64,000 nucleotides of DNA from Mangrovimonas sp. TPBH4 (GCF_001280505.1 NZ_LBIO01000057.1:248001-312000), one strand, 5' to 3'. Shown: positions 17,135 to 26,357, numbered from the stretch's first letter. Translations and numbers: made by a program. Notes: generated by a model not told the origin, from the sequence alone.

Positions 17135-18202
17135 TTAAAATGCTTCCCCAATCCTGAAGTAAATTCCCCAATCATCCTTACCAACAGCAGCGTCTAGGCC
17201 CACGTTGAATTTAAAGGCTTTAAAAGCTTGGTATCGGTATCCAACGCCTGCGCCGGGGTATAGTTTCCAATCAAAACTGGAGGTGTCAGAACCATAAATG
17301 GTGGCTAGGCCTGCAAAGCCAACTACTCCCATTTTTCTGTGAAAATTCCAACGGTATTCGCTTTGTAGCGACATCAAACCATCGCCTCGGTATTTCCCTT
17401 CAGAGTAACCACGGATATCTTTTCCGCCTATGGTAACCTGTTGTTCAAAGGGAATACTGCCAAGACCAAATTGTCCAGAAAAACGTGCTGCCAGTACATC
17501 CTTGTCTTTTCTAAACGGGAAATAATGGTTGTGTGAAGTTAAAATGCGATTAGCTCTTTCATCATTGCCCATCCATAACGGGTACATTTTCAATCGGAGT
17601 TTGGTTTGGTAGCCATTGGTGGGATAGTAAATATTACTTCTTTTATCTATCATAAAGTTGATTTCAAGACTCTGGGTTGTCGTTGTGGTAGCCGGTTGTA
17701 AATCGTAAAAATCTGTTTCGTAATGAGAGTAGGTATAGGCAAGTCCGCCGTATAAATGCTCCACGATTTTTCTTTTGATCCCTACATTTATAATGGTGGT
17801 ATTCGTGGCGTAATCATAAAAGCCTGGTTCGTCAATATCACCGGCATAGAATTGGGAAAGGTGATCTCCCGTTACTCCAAAAACCTGAAGCCGCCAAGAA
17901 TCTTCTTTAAAATACATTTGGGAGAAAACGGCAATAAAATAGGATTTGTTGGTTGTATATACTCCAGCCAATCCTACCATGGACCTTGGGGATTTCAAAT
18001 CGTCCCTATTCATTCTGAACATATACATCGGGGTAACTCCAAACATGAATTCGAGGTTCCTATTGTAACTTACATAAGGCATCACCGTAAATTCATGAGG
18101 CTTTTGGACAATAGAATCTTTGGATTCTGAAGTGGCTTTTTGTTGGGCCCAACTAGGAGTAATACTACAAAAAAGTATGAACAGTAAGAATAGGTTTTTC
18201 AT
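17135..18202 (-). CDS. BamA/TamA-type surface antigen (D15) outer membrane protein
   Basis: 355 aa with a signal peptide ending at PSWAQQ and then a beta-barrel without POTRA domains. The D15 signature is visible in GGKDIRGYSEGKYRGDGL, and the final strand ends in Phe (YFRIGEAF), as expected of an outer-membrane barrel. Short, POTRA-less members are common in Bacteroidota and are of unknown role; lipid or protein insertion and phosphatase-linked functions have been suggested for relatives. It is transcribed divergently from the C1 peptidase gene. Confidence 0.85.
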   Translation of the reverse strand: MKNLFLLFILFCSITPSWAQQKATSESKDSIVQKPHEFTVMPYVSYNRNLEFMFGVTPMYMFRMNRDDLKSPRSMVGLAGVYTTNKSYFIAVFSQMYFKEDSWRLQVFGVTGDHLSQFYAGDIDEPGFYDYATNTTIINVGIKRKIVEHLYGGLAYTYSHYETDFYDLQPATTTTTQSLEINFMIDKRSNIYYPTNGYQTKLRLKMYPLWMGNDERANRILTSHNHYFPFRKDKDVLAARFSGQFGLGSIPFEQQVTIGGKDIRGYSEGKYRGDGLMSLQSEYRWNFHRKMGVVGFAGLATIYGSDTSSFDWKLYPGAGVGYRYQAFKAFKFNVGLDAAVGKDDWGIYFRIGEAF

Positions 18203-18375
18203 AATTGAAATAGTTGTATTTAAATATACAAAGATTTCCGATAGTTCTTACAATGAGTTAGTTATGTTTTTTTGTAAAGTTTCCTTTGGGTGGTTTTGGG
18301 AATGTATTTTAGTGATTTTGGCAGAGTGCCTTATCATTTTTCTTATTTTAGCACTCCAAAAATAAAAGCCCTATA

Positions 18376-19497
18376 ATGAACATTAAAAAATCCCTCATTT
18401 GTGGCTTGCTTTTAGCAAGTTCTACAATTGCATTCACTCAATCCTATAAATTTAAAACCTTGGTAGACCTTGAGGCCACAGATGTGATCAGTCAGGGAAA
18501 AACAGGTACTTGTTGGAGTTTTTCAACCTCTTCCTTTTTGGAAAGCGAAATTATGCGGCTTTCGGGGAAACGTATCGATTTGTCTGAAATGTATAATGTC
18601 AGACAGACCTATCCCCAAAAAGCATGGAATTATGTCATGCGCCAAGGTATGGCGCAGTTAAGTGAGGGTGGGTTAGCGCACGACGTTATCAACAGCATGT
18701 CCCAATACGGTGTGGTTCCCTCTGATGTGTATACTGGATTGCAAGGCTCACAAAAAGAACACGATCACTCAGAAATAGTAGATGCTATAAAACCAATTTT
18801 GGATGCGTATATCAAAGCCCCCAGTGCTTATGAAGGTGCTTGGAAAAATGAAGTTGAAACCATTTTGGATGCAGCCCTAGGAAAACCGATTGATACTTTT
18901 GTTTATGAAGGAAAGACCTATACACCGCAATCATTTTTGGAAATGACCGGGTTGAAAGCAGAAGATTATATTAGTATTACGTCTTTTGCCCATCATCCTT
19001 ATAACAGCAATTTTATATTGGAGATTCCTGATAATTTTTCAAATGGGAGTTACTATAATGTGGCATTGGATGAACTGGTCGAAATTGCAAATGAAGCATT
19101 AAAGGCTGGATTTTCCATTGAACTGGATTGTGATGTCACCGAAACAACATTTTCTTCTAAATATGGCCTCGCGGTAATACCTGAAGATGAAACTTTAGGT
19201 GAGCTTGCTTTGAAAAAGGTTACCAAGGAAAAGGATATTACTACAGAATACAGGCAACAGGAATTTGAAAACTTTAATACTACAGATGATCATTTAATGC
19301 ATATTGTAGGGATGGTAGAAGATCAAAACGGAACCATTTACTATAAAGTGAAAAATTCATGGGGAAAGCACACTAAGAAGGTTCCAAATGAGGGATTCAT
19401 TTATATGAGTGAAGCTTATTTTAAATTGAAAACCATCTCCATTATGGTACATAAGGATGCATTGCAGCCCTCAGTAAAAAGTAATTTGAAATTATAA
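18376..19497 (+). CDS. exported C1 family peptidase (bleomycin hydrolase/aminopeptidase C type)
   Basis: 373 aa. A signal peptide of about 22 residues ends near IAFTQS, so this cysteine peptidase is exported, unlike cytosolic PepC. The catalytic residues are visible: Gln40 and Cys46 in QGKTGTCWSF, His309 in MHIVGM, and Asn327 in KNSWG. The long insertion between Cys and His is typical of the bleomycin-hydrolase branch. The likely role is peptide trimming in the periplasm or at the surface. Terminates at the hairpin at 19507-19537. Confidence 0.9.
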   Translation: MNIKKSLICGLLLASSTIAFTQSYKFKTLVDLEATDVISQGKTGTCWSFSTSSFLESEIMRLSGKRIDLSEMYNVRQTYPQKAWNYVMRQGMAQLSEGGLAHDVINSMSQYGVVPSDVYTGLQGSQKEHDHSEIVDAIKPILDAYIKAPSAYEGAWKNEVETILDAALGKPIDTFVYEGKTYTPQSFLEMTGLKAEDYISITSFAHHPYNSNFILEIPDNFSNGSYYNVALDELVEIANEALKAGFSIELDCDVTETTFSSKYGLAVIPEDETLGELALKKVTKEKDITTEYRQQEFENFNTTDDHLMHIVGMVEDQNGTIYYKVKNSWGKHTKKVPNEGFIYMSEAYFKLKTISIMVHKDALQPSVKSNLKL

Positions 19498-19506
19498 ACC
19501 CAAAAG

Positions 19507-19537
19507 AAAAGGCGGCCAAATCATGGTCGCCTTTTTT
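19507..19537. terminator. bidirectional intrinsic terminator
   Basis: Inverted repeat AAGGCGGCC ... GGTCGCCTT (one G-T pair) with a 7-base loop, a T run on the right and an A-rich run on the left. It lies between the convergent C1 peptidase and LamG genes. Confidence 0.85.
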
Positions 19538-19543
19538 GATGTG

Positions 19544-20779
19544 TTATTGTTTTACAACGGTAAGAATTCCTGAATCACCAGAGTTGGTTGTAATGTGAAT
19601 AAAATACAAACCAGGATTTTGATCGATGTCTACCTCAAATTCTTCAACATCCCAAAAACGCTTTTCTGAAATAATATGACCGTTTATATTGATAAGTTTT
19701 GTCTGTATTTCTGTAAATGAAGAGCCCAAATCAATTGACACGCCACTTTCAAGTTCATTTTTGATAAGGGACATATGCTCACCTAAAGAATTGTCAATTG
19801 CTTCTAAAGAAGAAATTGTAATGCATTTTGAAAATTCCATGCACCCACCCTCATTGGTGATTTTTACGGCGTAATTACCTATTGTGCTCGGTGTAAAAGC
19901 AGGTGAAGTCGCTCCTTTTATTTGTGCATTGCGGTTGGAACAATCTATCCATTGGTAAGTGGCTCCTTTTAAATTTGCCGTTAAGGTAGTATTCTTTACA
20001 CTTACTGTGTTGTCCAAATCTATAGGAGTTATTGGGCTACCTTCAACCCAATTGGAGTTTGTGCCTATTAGATCAAAGCCAATAAGTGTACTGTTTTGCG
20101 GGCTGCCGGTATACTCTAAAGCACTGTCCATCCCTTTATTGTTTCCATTGGGAATACCTTGGTTAAACCTATAGTAAAGTTCTAAATTGGATTGTTGGCA
20201 GATTTCGGTATTCATATGGTCCTTGATCTCTTCGGCTGTTCTTGCCACGGACCAAACCCTTACTTCGTCAAGTAGGCCTTCAAAAGGTCCTAAATTATAA
20301 TTGCTATACCCTATTCTCACCGGTTTTTCTTTAGAGGTGTTAACGTCCAAATCTAGATCTCCTTCCTTGTCCAAATTGCCGTCTACATAGAGTTTAAATT
20401 GATTTTCTGATAGGTCTGGATCGTAGGTTGCTGCTACATGATGCCATTTGTTGTCCGTAATTGGCGTACTGCCATAAATACCGCCGCCCCCAACTTCAAT
20501 TCTAATGAAGCGTGCATTGTTGTTAATTTTAAAAGAAAATCGTTGTCCAGGTCCTGTTGACCCCATATCGACAATAAATCGCCAAGTATTACTGGGTTTT
20601 ACTTTTATCCATGCTTCTACGGTTCTAGCTCCATCACCTTCAATCCCTTTGTAGTCCGTTTGAATATAATCGTCAATTCCGTCAAATCGCAAGGCATTTT
20701 GAGCATGAGTGGTGTAATTTAAACCTATTAAAATAAATAGTAATTGAATTTTTATTGGTAAAAATTTTGTCATAATCAT
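19544..20779 (-). CDS. LamG-domain protein with T9SS C-terminal sorting domain
   Basis: 411 aa. Signal peptide to about residue 27 (THAQ); a second Met two codons in could be the true start. A LamG/concanavalin-like domain covers about 30-200 (RFDGIDDYIQTDY, TVEAWIKV, WHHVAATYD, YVDG, GLLDEVRVW). A PKD/Ig-like cysteine-containing domain covers about 250-320 (YQWIDCSN, GCMEFSKC). A type A T9SS sorting domain covers about 330-411 (INGHIISEKRF, GLYFIHI, and a final hydrophobic strand plus KQ). The protein should be exported by Sec, moved across the outer membrane by the type IX system and retained on the surface or released. LamG suggests glycan or protein binding; the target is unknown. Confidence 0.9.
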   Translation of the reverse strand: MIMTKFLPIKIQLLFILIGLNYTTHAQNALRFDGIDDYIQTDYKGIEGDGARTVEAWIKVKPSNTWRFIVDMGSTGPGQRFSFKINNNARFIRIEVGGGGIYGSTPITDNKWHHVAATYDPDLSENQFKLYVDGNLDKEGDLDLDVNTSKEKPVRIGYSNYNLGPFEGLLDEVRVWSVARTAEEIKDHMNTEICQQSNLELYYRFNQGIPNGNNKGMDSALEYTGSPQNSTLIGFDLIGTNSNWVEGSPITPIDLDNTVSVKNTTLTANLKGATYQWIDCSNRNAQIKGATSPAFTPSTIGNYAVKITNEGGCMEFSKCITISSLEAIDNSLGEHMSLIKNELESGVSIDLGSSFTEIQTKLININGHIISEKRFWDVEEFEVDIDQNPGLYFIHITTNSGDSGILTVVKQ

Positions 20780-20932
20780 AAATCAGCTAGTAAGTTAAAA
20801 TTAGTCAGCTTTTTTATTTAATAGAATGAAGGTCTTTGCGTTAACCTTAATTTAACCTGCAAGAGGTGTGCCTTTACTTACTGTGTCTTAGTTGTTTGTT
20901 GAAAAATAATACTGATTGTTTGGAACTAGAAA

Positions 20933-21616
20933 CTAGCTTAAAGATTGAAGATGTTGTTTGAAAATTTCTATCCCTTTGGTCGCACTTTCTTCAATAACAG
21001 TAATGTTATTGGAGTTTGAAACAGCCGGTTTTGGGTCTATGTAAAACCCAGGAATATTGGTTGGTACATAATGCATTAAACTAGCCGCTGGATACACCTG
21101 TAGTGAGGTGCCAATGATAAGAAGAATATCGGCGGTATTGCAAATTGAAATCGCAGGCTCTATCATGGGAACGGATTCTCCAAACCATACAATATGAGGC
21201 CGCATTTGATGCCCTTTTTTACACTGGTCTCCCATTACTATATCGGTAGTCCATTCCACAACATCTGTATCGTCAAAAGTGCTTCTAGCTTTCAATAATT
21301 CTCCATGTAGGTGCAAAACATCTTTACTTCCTGCACGCTCATGAAGGTCATCGACATTTTGGGTGATAATACTTACTTTATATTCCTTTTCAAGCTCCGC
21401 CAAAGCCAAATGAGCAGCATTGGGTAATACTTCAAATAGTTGACGGCGCCTTTGGTTGTAAAAGTCCAAAACCAATTCAGGGTTGGCTCTAAAGCCTTCC
21501 GGAGAAGCCACTTCCATAACATCATGTCCTTCCCAAAGGCCATCGGCGTCCCTAAAGGTTTTAATGCCACTTTCGGCGCTCATTCCTGCTCCTGTGAGTA
21601 CTACGAGGTGTTTCAT
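20933..21616 (-). CDS. cobB: SIR2 family NAD-dependent deacylase
   Basis: 227 aa. NAD-binding motifs GAGMSAESGIKTFRDADGLW (residues 9-28) and TQNVDDLHERAGS are present, and the catalytic His is His104 in HLHGE. Tyr53 and Arg56 form the YxxR pair of class III sirtuins (SIRT5/CobB type), which favours removal of succinyl/malonyl-type acyl groups. The usual CxxC...CxxC zinc site is missing: only one Cys remains in the region (Cys132, QCKKGHQMRPH). The gene diverges from trmH, with 36 bases between the two starts. Confidence 0.9.
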   Translation of the reverse strand: MKHLVVLTGAGMSAESGIKTFRDADGLWEGHDVMEVASPEGFRANPELVLDFYNQRRRQLFEVLPNAAHLALAELEKEYKVSIITQNVDDLHERAGSKDVLHLHGELLKARSTFDDTDVVEWTTDIVMGDQCKKGHQMRPHIVWFGESVPMIEPAISICNTADILLIIGTSLQVYPAASLMHYVPTNIPGFYIDPKPAVSNSNNITVIEESATKGIEIFKQHLQSLS

Positions 21617-21652
21617 GAGTCAAAATTACTATTTATAAATTATATTTGGCCC

Positions 21653-22318
21653 ATGACAGATCTCAAACTTTTAGAATACCTAGAGACCTATCTCACGGAT
21701 AGCAGAAAACAACGATTTAAAGAAGTATTGGCCCAACGTACCAAACATTTTACAGTTGCTACAGAAGACGTTTTTCAGTTACATAATACTAGTGCAGTTA
21801 TTAGAAGCTGTGACGTTTTTGGCATACAGGAAGTGCATATTGTAGAGGAACGCAATAGTAGACGTATTGATCGGGAAATTGCCATGGGAGCCCAAAAATG
21901 GGTAGATATAAATCGATATCATAGTGTAAAATCATGTGTAGCTGATTTAAAAAAGAAAGGTTATCAAATTGTGGCCACAACGCCGCATACCAACGACTGC
22001 GAATTGCATGAATTCGATTTCACTAAAAAGTCATGTTTCTTCTTTGGAAGAGAGACCGAAGGGCTTTCGGAAGATGTCCTGAAGGAGGCTGATTGCTATT
22101 TAAAGATTCCTATGGTGGGCTTTACAGAAAGCTTGAATATCTCGGTTTCTGCTGCCATAGTTTTGCAGCATGTGACTTCAAAAATGAGACTGAGTGAATT
22201 GGACTGGAGACTTTCCGAAGAGGAAATTTTGGAAAAACGCATGGATTGGCTTAAAAAGTCCATTAAAAGTTATGATAAAATAGTGGCCCATTATTACGAA
22301 ACCAAGGAGAATTTGTAA
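21653..22318 (+). CDS. trmH: tRNA/rRNA methyltransferase of the SpoU family (TrmH-like)
   Basis: 221 aa from the ATG at 21653. A much longer in-frame extension upstream lies over the divergent sirtuin gene and is not credible. SPOUT motifs: HNTSAVIRSCDVFGIQEVH (motif 1), FFGRETEGLSEDV (motif 2) and MVGFTESLNISVSAAIVL (motif 3), which forms the trefoil knot that binds S-adenosylmethionine. The TrmH subgroup makes 2'-O-methylguanosine at position 18 of tRNA. The C-terminal tail with EILEKRMDWLKKSI is typical. Confidence 0.92.
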   Translation: MTDLKLLEYLETYLTDSRKQRFKEVLAQRTKHFTVATEDVFQLHNTSAVIRSCDVFGIQEVHIVEERNSRRIDREIAMGAQKWVDINRYHSVKSCVADLKKKGYQIVATTPHTNDCELHEFDFTKKSCFFFGRETEGLSEDVLKEADCYLKIPMVGFTESLNISVSAAIVLQHVTSKMRLSELDWRLSEEEILEKRMDWLKKSIKSYDKIVAHYYETKENL

Positions 22319-22347
22319 TTTTAGTTATAATTGTAAATTCACGAGCT

Positions 22348-22722
22348 ATGGCACATAATATGGTAGGTTGGTTTGAAATCCCCGTGTCTGATATGGCACG
22401 AGCCAAGGCGTTCTATGAAACCGTTTTTCAAGTAGAAATTTCGCTGCACGATTTTGGAGGTTTGCTAATGGGATGGTTTCCAGATAGAGGCGAAGTGCCA
22501 GGAGCGCAAGGCACCTTGATCAAACAGGATTCCTATATTCCAAGTCAAGAAGGGACTTTGATTTATTTTATCAGTGAAAATGTGCAAAATGAATTGGATA
22601 GGATAGAAGCCGCAGGTGGACAGATTTACCAGCCCAAGACTCAAATATCACCGGAACATGGCTATATGGCAGCCTTTATAGATTCTGAAGGAAACAGGAT
22701 AGCACTTCATTCAAGAGTATAA
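22348..22722 (+). CDS. VOC family protein (glyoxalase-like)
   Basis: 124 aa, a single vicinal-oxygen-chelate domain made of two beta-alpha-beta-beta-beta modules: VGWFEIPVSDMARAKAFYE at the start and YMAAFIDSEGNRIALHS at the end. Such proteins can be dioxygenases, glyoxalases or antibiotic-binding proteins; this short form has no assignable substrate. It lies 29 bases downstream of trmH and may share its transcript. The terminator at 22729 follows. Confidence 0.85.
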   Translation: MAHNMVGWFEIPVSDMARAKAFYETVFQVEISLHDFGGLLMGWFPDRGEVPGAQGTLIKQDSYIPSQEGTLIYFISENVQNELDRIEAAGGQIYQPKTQISPEHGYMAAFIDSEGNRIALHSRV

Positions 22723-22728
22723 AAAAAA

Positions 22729-22750
22729 TCGAAACTTAGTTTCGACTTTT
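22729..22750. terminator. bidirectional intrinsic terminator
   Basis: Perfect 7-bp stem TCGAAAC/GTTTCGA (22729-22735 and 22739-22745) with loop TTA, preceded by eight A and followed by CTTTTTC. It lies between two convergent genes. Confidence 0.8.
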
Positions 22751-22760
22751 TCTTTAGTAT

Positions 22761-23543
22761 TTAAAACCTACTAGGTCTATTTCTGTTGAGTACTTTGTAT
22801 TCTTCGTAGCACTCGCTTATAGCATCCAAAATTTGAAGGTCATTGGCCGTTTCAATAAAGTCTTTGGAGTAGTTGCAGTGACTTACAATTTCATCCAAAT
22901 CGTAACGGTCTACCTGCAATAGTACCGTCAGCATTTCCCTGTCGAATTTAGTTGCCAAAAGGTTTCGGATTTCATCATCCTCCTTCATTTGGCGCAGTTT
23001 TTTCATCTCGTTAGGCTTTCTTCCAAAGGCATTGTATAGGAAGTCTGCTGGGTTAAAAATAGCTCCCAATACTTTATTCACGGCATTAGGGGAGTTGTTC
23101 CCAGCTTCGTAACCTGTATTGGACAATCCCGAAATACTGTAACGGTAATTGGTTTTAATAGGTACTTGCTTAACATCAACCTCTAAATATCCTGTAAGAC
23201 GTAACTGGTTTACCACGACTTCTTCCAAGGCCAATGCAGATTCTGTCAATTCAATTTGTGTTTCACCAAATTTAATCCAATCGTTGGTGACCCTAACTTT
23301 TATCGACTTGTATCCTAGGTATGAGAAATGCAGGGTGTCGTTAGCTTTGGCCTTAATCTCAAAAGCGCCTTTGTCATCTGTTGAGGTTCCAATAACTTGG
23401 TTGAGATTGACAATGTTTACTTTTTCCAAAGTTTCTCCTGTACTTGAACTTACCACAATACCTTTTACTCTGGTGTCATCTTCTTGAGAGACCACAGAGG
23501 TGGTTATAAAAAAAGTACATATTAGTAAAAGTAGGTATTTCAT
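22761..23543 (-). CDS. carboxypeptidase-like regulatory domain exported protein
   Basis: 260 aa. Signal peptide (FFITTSVVSQ), then a CarboxypepD_reg-like beta-sandwich at about 25-105 (VKGIVVSSSTGETLEKVNIV, GTSTDDKGAFEIKAK, LHFSYLGYKSIKV). A helical C-terminal region of about 130 residues carries KLRQMKEDDEIRNLLATKF. It has no TonB plug or barrel, so it is not itself a receptor. Homologues are common in flavobacteria as periplasmic proteins of unknown function. Confidence 0.8.
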   Translation of the reverse strand: MKYLLLLICTFFITTSVVSQEDDTRVKGIVVSSSTGETLEKVNIVNLNQVIGTSTDDKGAFEIKAKANDTLHFSYLGYKSIKVRVTNDWIKFGETQIELTESALALEEVVVNQLRLTGYLEVDVKQVPIKTNYRYSISGLSNTGYEAGNNSPNAVNKVLGAIFNPADFLYNAFGRKPNEMKKLRQMKEDDEIRNLLATKFDREMLTVLLQVDRYDLDEIVSHCNYSKDFIETANDLQILDAISECYEEYKVLNRNRPSRF

Positions 23544-23660
23544 ATCAATCTTTGTAAGGTATAAAAGTAATAAACTAAAGATATATTACTCATACATCCA
23601 AAAAAATTTGACTAAAAATTAACAAGCGCTTATGCTAATTAAGGATAATTTGAATGCAAA

Positions 23661-23690
23661 GAGGCTATCGTGAAAAAACAGGATAGCCTC
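23661..23690 (-). terminator. probable terminator of the DEAD-box helicase gene
   Basis: 9-bp perfect stem GAGGCTATC/GATAGCCTC with a 12-base loop, just beyond the helicase stop at 23706. The T tract on the minus strand is short, so efficiency is uncertain. Confidence 0.55.
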
Positions 23691-23705
23691 TAAATAAATT
23701 ATTGC

Positions 23706-25490
23706 TTAGCGTCTGGACCGTCTTGGTCTGGATCCGCCAAAAGAACTTTCTTTTGGTGCGCCGCTGCGTCTAGGTTTGGAACCACTTTCAGAGCGTTTGC
23801 GAGAACTTCCTCCCTTGAAATCGTCATTTCCTCTTCTTCTGCGTCCCCCGCCATCACGTTTACCGCCTTTACGTTTTTTCCCGCCACGGTTGCCTTTGTC
23901 AGAACTTAGTTCAACATTAACATAGCGACCTTCATGCTTGAAATCTGTAAAGAAACTTAGTATTTTCTCCTGTAATTCTGGTTCTGTGTTGAAGAAAGAG
24001 AAACTGTCCATAACATCTACCTTAAACACATCATCTTTGCCTAGTTCAAGAAGGTCTCTTAAGAAATCCTTCAAGTTCATCCAGTCATAACCATCCTTTT
24101 TACCAATATTGATAAAGTAGCGTACATCCTTGGATGATCGTTGGCCCTCTCTGTCTCCACGAGGCTCTTCAACATTTAAGGAATGTGCCTTTTTGTAGTA
24201 GTTGTAAAAACGGTTGAACTCTACAGAGAAGAATTTTTTAATAAGCTCGTCCTTGTCGGTATCCTGAAACAGTTCGTTGATACTGCTGAGGTATTTGTCA
24301 ATTTCGTGGTTAACTTCTGTATTGTGGACTTTGTTTGCCAAGGATAACAATTGCACTTCGCAAATTTCCATACCACTTGGAATGTCTTTTTTCTCAAAGC
24401 GTTTTTTAATGATACGCTCGATACTTTTAATTTTTCTAAGTTCACTTTTAGAAACAATTACCATAGAAACCCCTGTTTTTCCCGCACGTCCTGTACGTCC
24501 AGAACGGTGGGTGTAGGTTTCTACCTCATCCGGAAGTTGATAGTTGATTACGTGGGTAACATCGTCCACATCAATACCACGGGCTGCTACGTCCGTAGCT
24601 ACCAACATTTGGATTTGTTTGTTTCTGAAGGATTTCATCACCAAATCTCTTTGGTTCTGACTTAAATCTCCGTGAAGTGCGCCGGCATTATAGCCATCCT
24701 CAATAAGGTTTTCGGCTACTTTTTGGGTATCGCGCTTGGTACGACAGAATACCACAGAAAAGATATCCGGGTTGGCATCGGCCAAACGTTTTAAGGCTAG
24801 GTAACGGTCTCTTGAGTTTACCAAATAGTATTCATGCGACACTTGATCACTACCAACGTTTTTGGATCCAACAGTAATTTCCTTAGGATCGTACATGAAT
24901 TCTTTAGCAATAGACGCTACTTCTTTTGGCATGGTTGCAGAGAATAACCATGTGCTCTTATCTGTAGGTGTGTGGGATAGGATGTCTGTGATGTCTTCAT
25001 AGAATCCCATGTTCAACATTTCATCTGCTTCATCCAACACAGAATATTCAATTTTTGAAATATCCACCATGTTTCGGCTGATCATATCCTTCATTCTACC
25101 AGGCGTAGCGACAATAATTTGCGCCCCTTTTTTGATGGCTCTGGCTTGGTCGCTAATACTGGATCCACCATAGATAGCTACAACATTTAAGCCTTTGCAG
25201 TACTTTCCGTAAAGTTTTAGTTCGTTGGTGATTTGCAAACAAAGTTCACGGGTAGGAGATAGGATAAGTCCTTGTGTGGTTCTGCTACCAACATCAATTT
25301 TTTGTAACATTGGAAATCCAAACGCGGCTGTTTTTCCTGTTCCCGTTTGTGCCAAGGCTACCAAGTCGGTATCTTCTTCCAATAAAATTGGGATGGCTTG
25401 TGCTTGGACATCACTAGGGGTTTCAAATCCTAAATCGTTAATAGCATGTAATAGGTCGTCATTAAGACCTAAATCTTGGAATGTGTTCAT
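23706..25490 (-). CDS. DEAD-box ATP-dependent RNA helicase (DeaD/CsdA type)
   Basis: 594 aa. Q motif and motif I (AQTGTGKTAA), Ia (SPTRELCLQI), II (LDEADEM), III (SATMP), IV (VVFCRTK), V (ATDVAARGIDVDDV) and VI (YTHRSGRTGRAGKTG) are all present. A DbpA-like RNA-binding domain covers about residues 460-530 (YFINIGKKDGYDW). The low-complexity tail is rich in Arg, Lys, Gly and Ser and ends in RPRRSRR. Such helicases remodel structured RNA during ribosome assembly and cold adaptation. A leader of about 125 bases with two hairpins precedes it, which may be regulatory. Confidence 0.95.
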   Translation of the reverse strand: MNTFQDLGLNDDLLHAINDLGFETPSDVQAQAIPILLEEDTDLVALAQTGTGKTAAFGFPMLQKIDVGSRTTQGLILSPTRELCLQITNELKLYGKYCKGLNVVAIYGGSSISDQARAIKKGAQIIVATPGRMKDMISRNMVDISKIEYSVLDEADEMLNMGFYEDITDILSHTPTDKSTWLFSATMPKEVASIAKEFMYDPKEITVGSKNVGSDQVSHEYYLVNSRDRYLALKRLADANPDIFSVVFCRTKRDTQKVAENLIEDGYNAGALHGDLSQNQRDLVMKSFRNKQIQMLVATDVAARGIDVDDVTHVINYQLPDEVETYTHRSGRTGRAGKTGVSMVIVSKSELRKIKSIERIIKKRFEKKDIPSGMEICEVQLLSLANKVHNTEVNHEIDKYLSSINELFQDTDKDELIKKFFSVEFNRFYNYYKKAHSLNVEEPRGDREGQRSSKDVRYFINIGKKDGYDWMNLKDFLRDLLELGKDDVFKVDVMDSFSFFNTEPELQEKILSFFTDFKHEGRYVNVELSSDKGNRGGKKRKGGKRDGGGRRRRGNDDFKGGSSRKRSESGSKPRRSGAPKESSFGGSRPRRSRR

Positions 25491-25630
25491 TCGATTGTAA
25501 GTATTCGATTATGTTCTTGTAGTGTTACATAAGAAGCGAATCGACATACTTAACCTAAATCTTCTCGTAACACATCCTCACTCTGAGGAGTTTATGACTC
25601 AATGTTTTGAGTTTCAGCCGGCAAATATAC
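25491..25630 (-). promoter_or_regulatory. promoter and structured 5' leader of the helicase gene
   Basis: On the minus strand TATATTTG (complement of 25622-25629) matches the flavobacterial -7 consensus TAnnTTTG. No clear TTG at -33 was found. Between it and the ATG lie about 130 bases containing small hairpins: CCTCA/TGAGG near 25570-25582 and ACTCAA/TTGAGT near 25598-25613. No other gene occupies this space. Confidence 0.4.
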
Positions 25631-25686
25631 GCTTTTTATTTCAGAGAAGCGGAATTCCCTGATAATTGTGATTTTGTTAAGAGAGT

Positions 25687-26262
25687 CTAAAGTTGGATTA
25701 AAAAGTCCACGAGTTGTGTAACCGCTTTTCCGCGATGGCCAATGCTATTTTTTTCTTCCATCGAAATTTCAGCAAACGTAAAGTCATGACCTTCCGGTTT
25801 GAAAACAGGATCGTAACCAAATCCAGCCGAACCAGCTTTTTCTTGGGTGATCTCTCCTTTACAAATACCAGTGAAAGTGTGAAGTTTTCCATTAAGTGAA
25901 AGGGCAATGACGGTTTTAAATTGTGCCTTTCGGTTGGAATGATTTTCCAATGCTTCCAGCAGCTTGTCCATATTGTCATTGGCATCTCTTTGTGGCCCTG
26001 CATACCGTGCAGAATAGACTCCAGGGGCACTATCCAATGCTTCAACCTCCAAACCTGTATCGTCTGCAAAACAATCGTAGCCATAATTGTGCTTGATGTA
26101 ATTGGCTTTTTGAATGGCATTGCCTTCAATGGTGTCTTGGGTTTCTGGAATGTCCTCCAAACAATCAATATCCTTTAGACTCAGCAATTGTATGTTTGAG
26201 GGAATCAACTTTTGAACCTCTTGAAGTTTGTTCATATTGTTGGTAGCAAAAACCAGTTTCAT
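25687..26262 (-). CDS. rdgB: RdgB/HAM1 non-canonical purine NTP pyrophosphatase
   Basis: 191 aa, normal length. The N-terminal [15 protein letters not shown] motif, [26 protein letters not shown] (split here as [13 protein letters not shown] and [11 protein letters not shown]), and GFGYDPVF are diagnostic. The enzyme hydrolyses dITP, ITP and XTP to monophosphates and so cleans the nucleotide pool. It lies upstream of the helicase on the same strand but with a 196-base gap containing a promoter element, so it is probably a separate unit. It diverges from the TPR lipoprotein gene. Confidence 0.95.
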   Translation of the reverse strand: MKLVFATNNMNKLQEVQKLIPSNIQLLSLKDIDCLEDIPETQDTIEGNAIQKANYIKHNYGYDCFADDTGLEVEALDSAPGVYSARYAGPQRDANDNMDKLLEALENHSNRKAQFKTVIALSLNGKLHTFTGICKGEITQEKAGSAGFGYDPVFKPEGHDFTFAEISMEEKNSIGHRGKAVTQLVDFLIQL

Positions 26263-26357
26263 AGCTCGAAATTTTAGGTTTCAAAAATACGATTTAGTAT
26301 TTCAAATTAAAACTCACGAAGATTTTCTTAATTAATCTAGGTCTATTTATAATTGAT

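Noticed and set aside
21440-21652. Possible upstream extension of the TrmH-like protein
   Set aside because: The extension is antisense to the sirtuin gene and lacks family similarity; the ATG at 21653 gives the normal family start.
25698-26168. 156-residue alternative frame within rdgB
   Set aside because: Same strand, shifted frame of a clear RdgB; composition is unlike a real protein.
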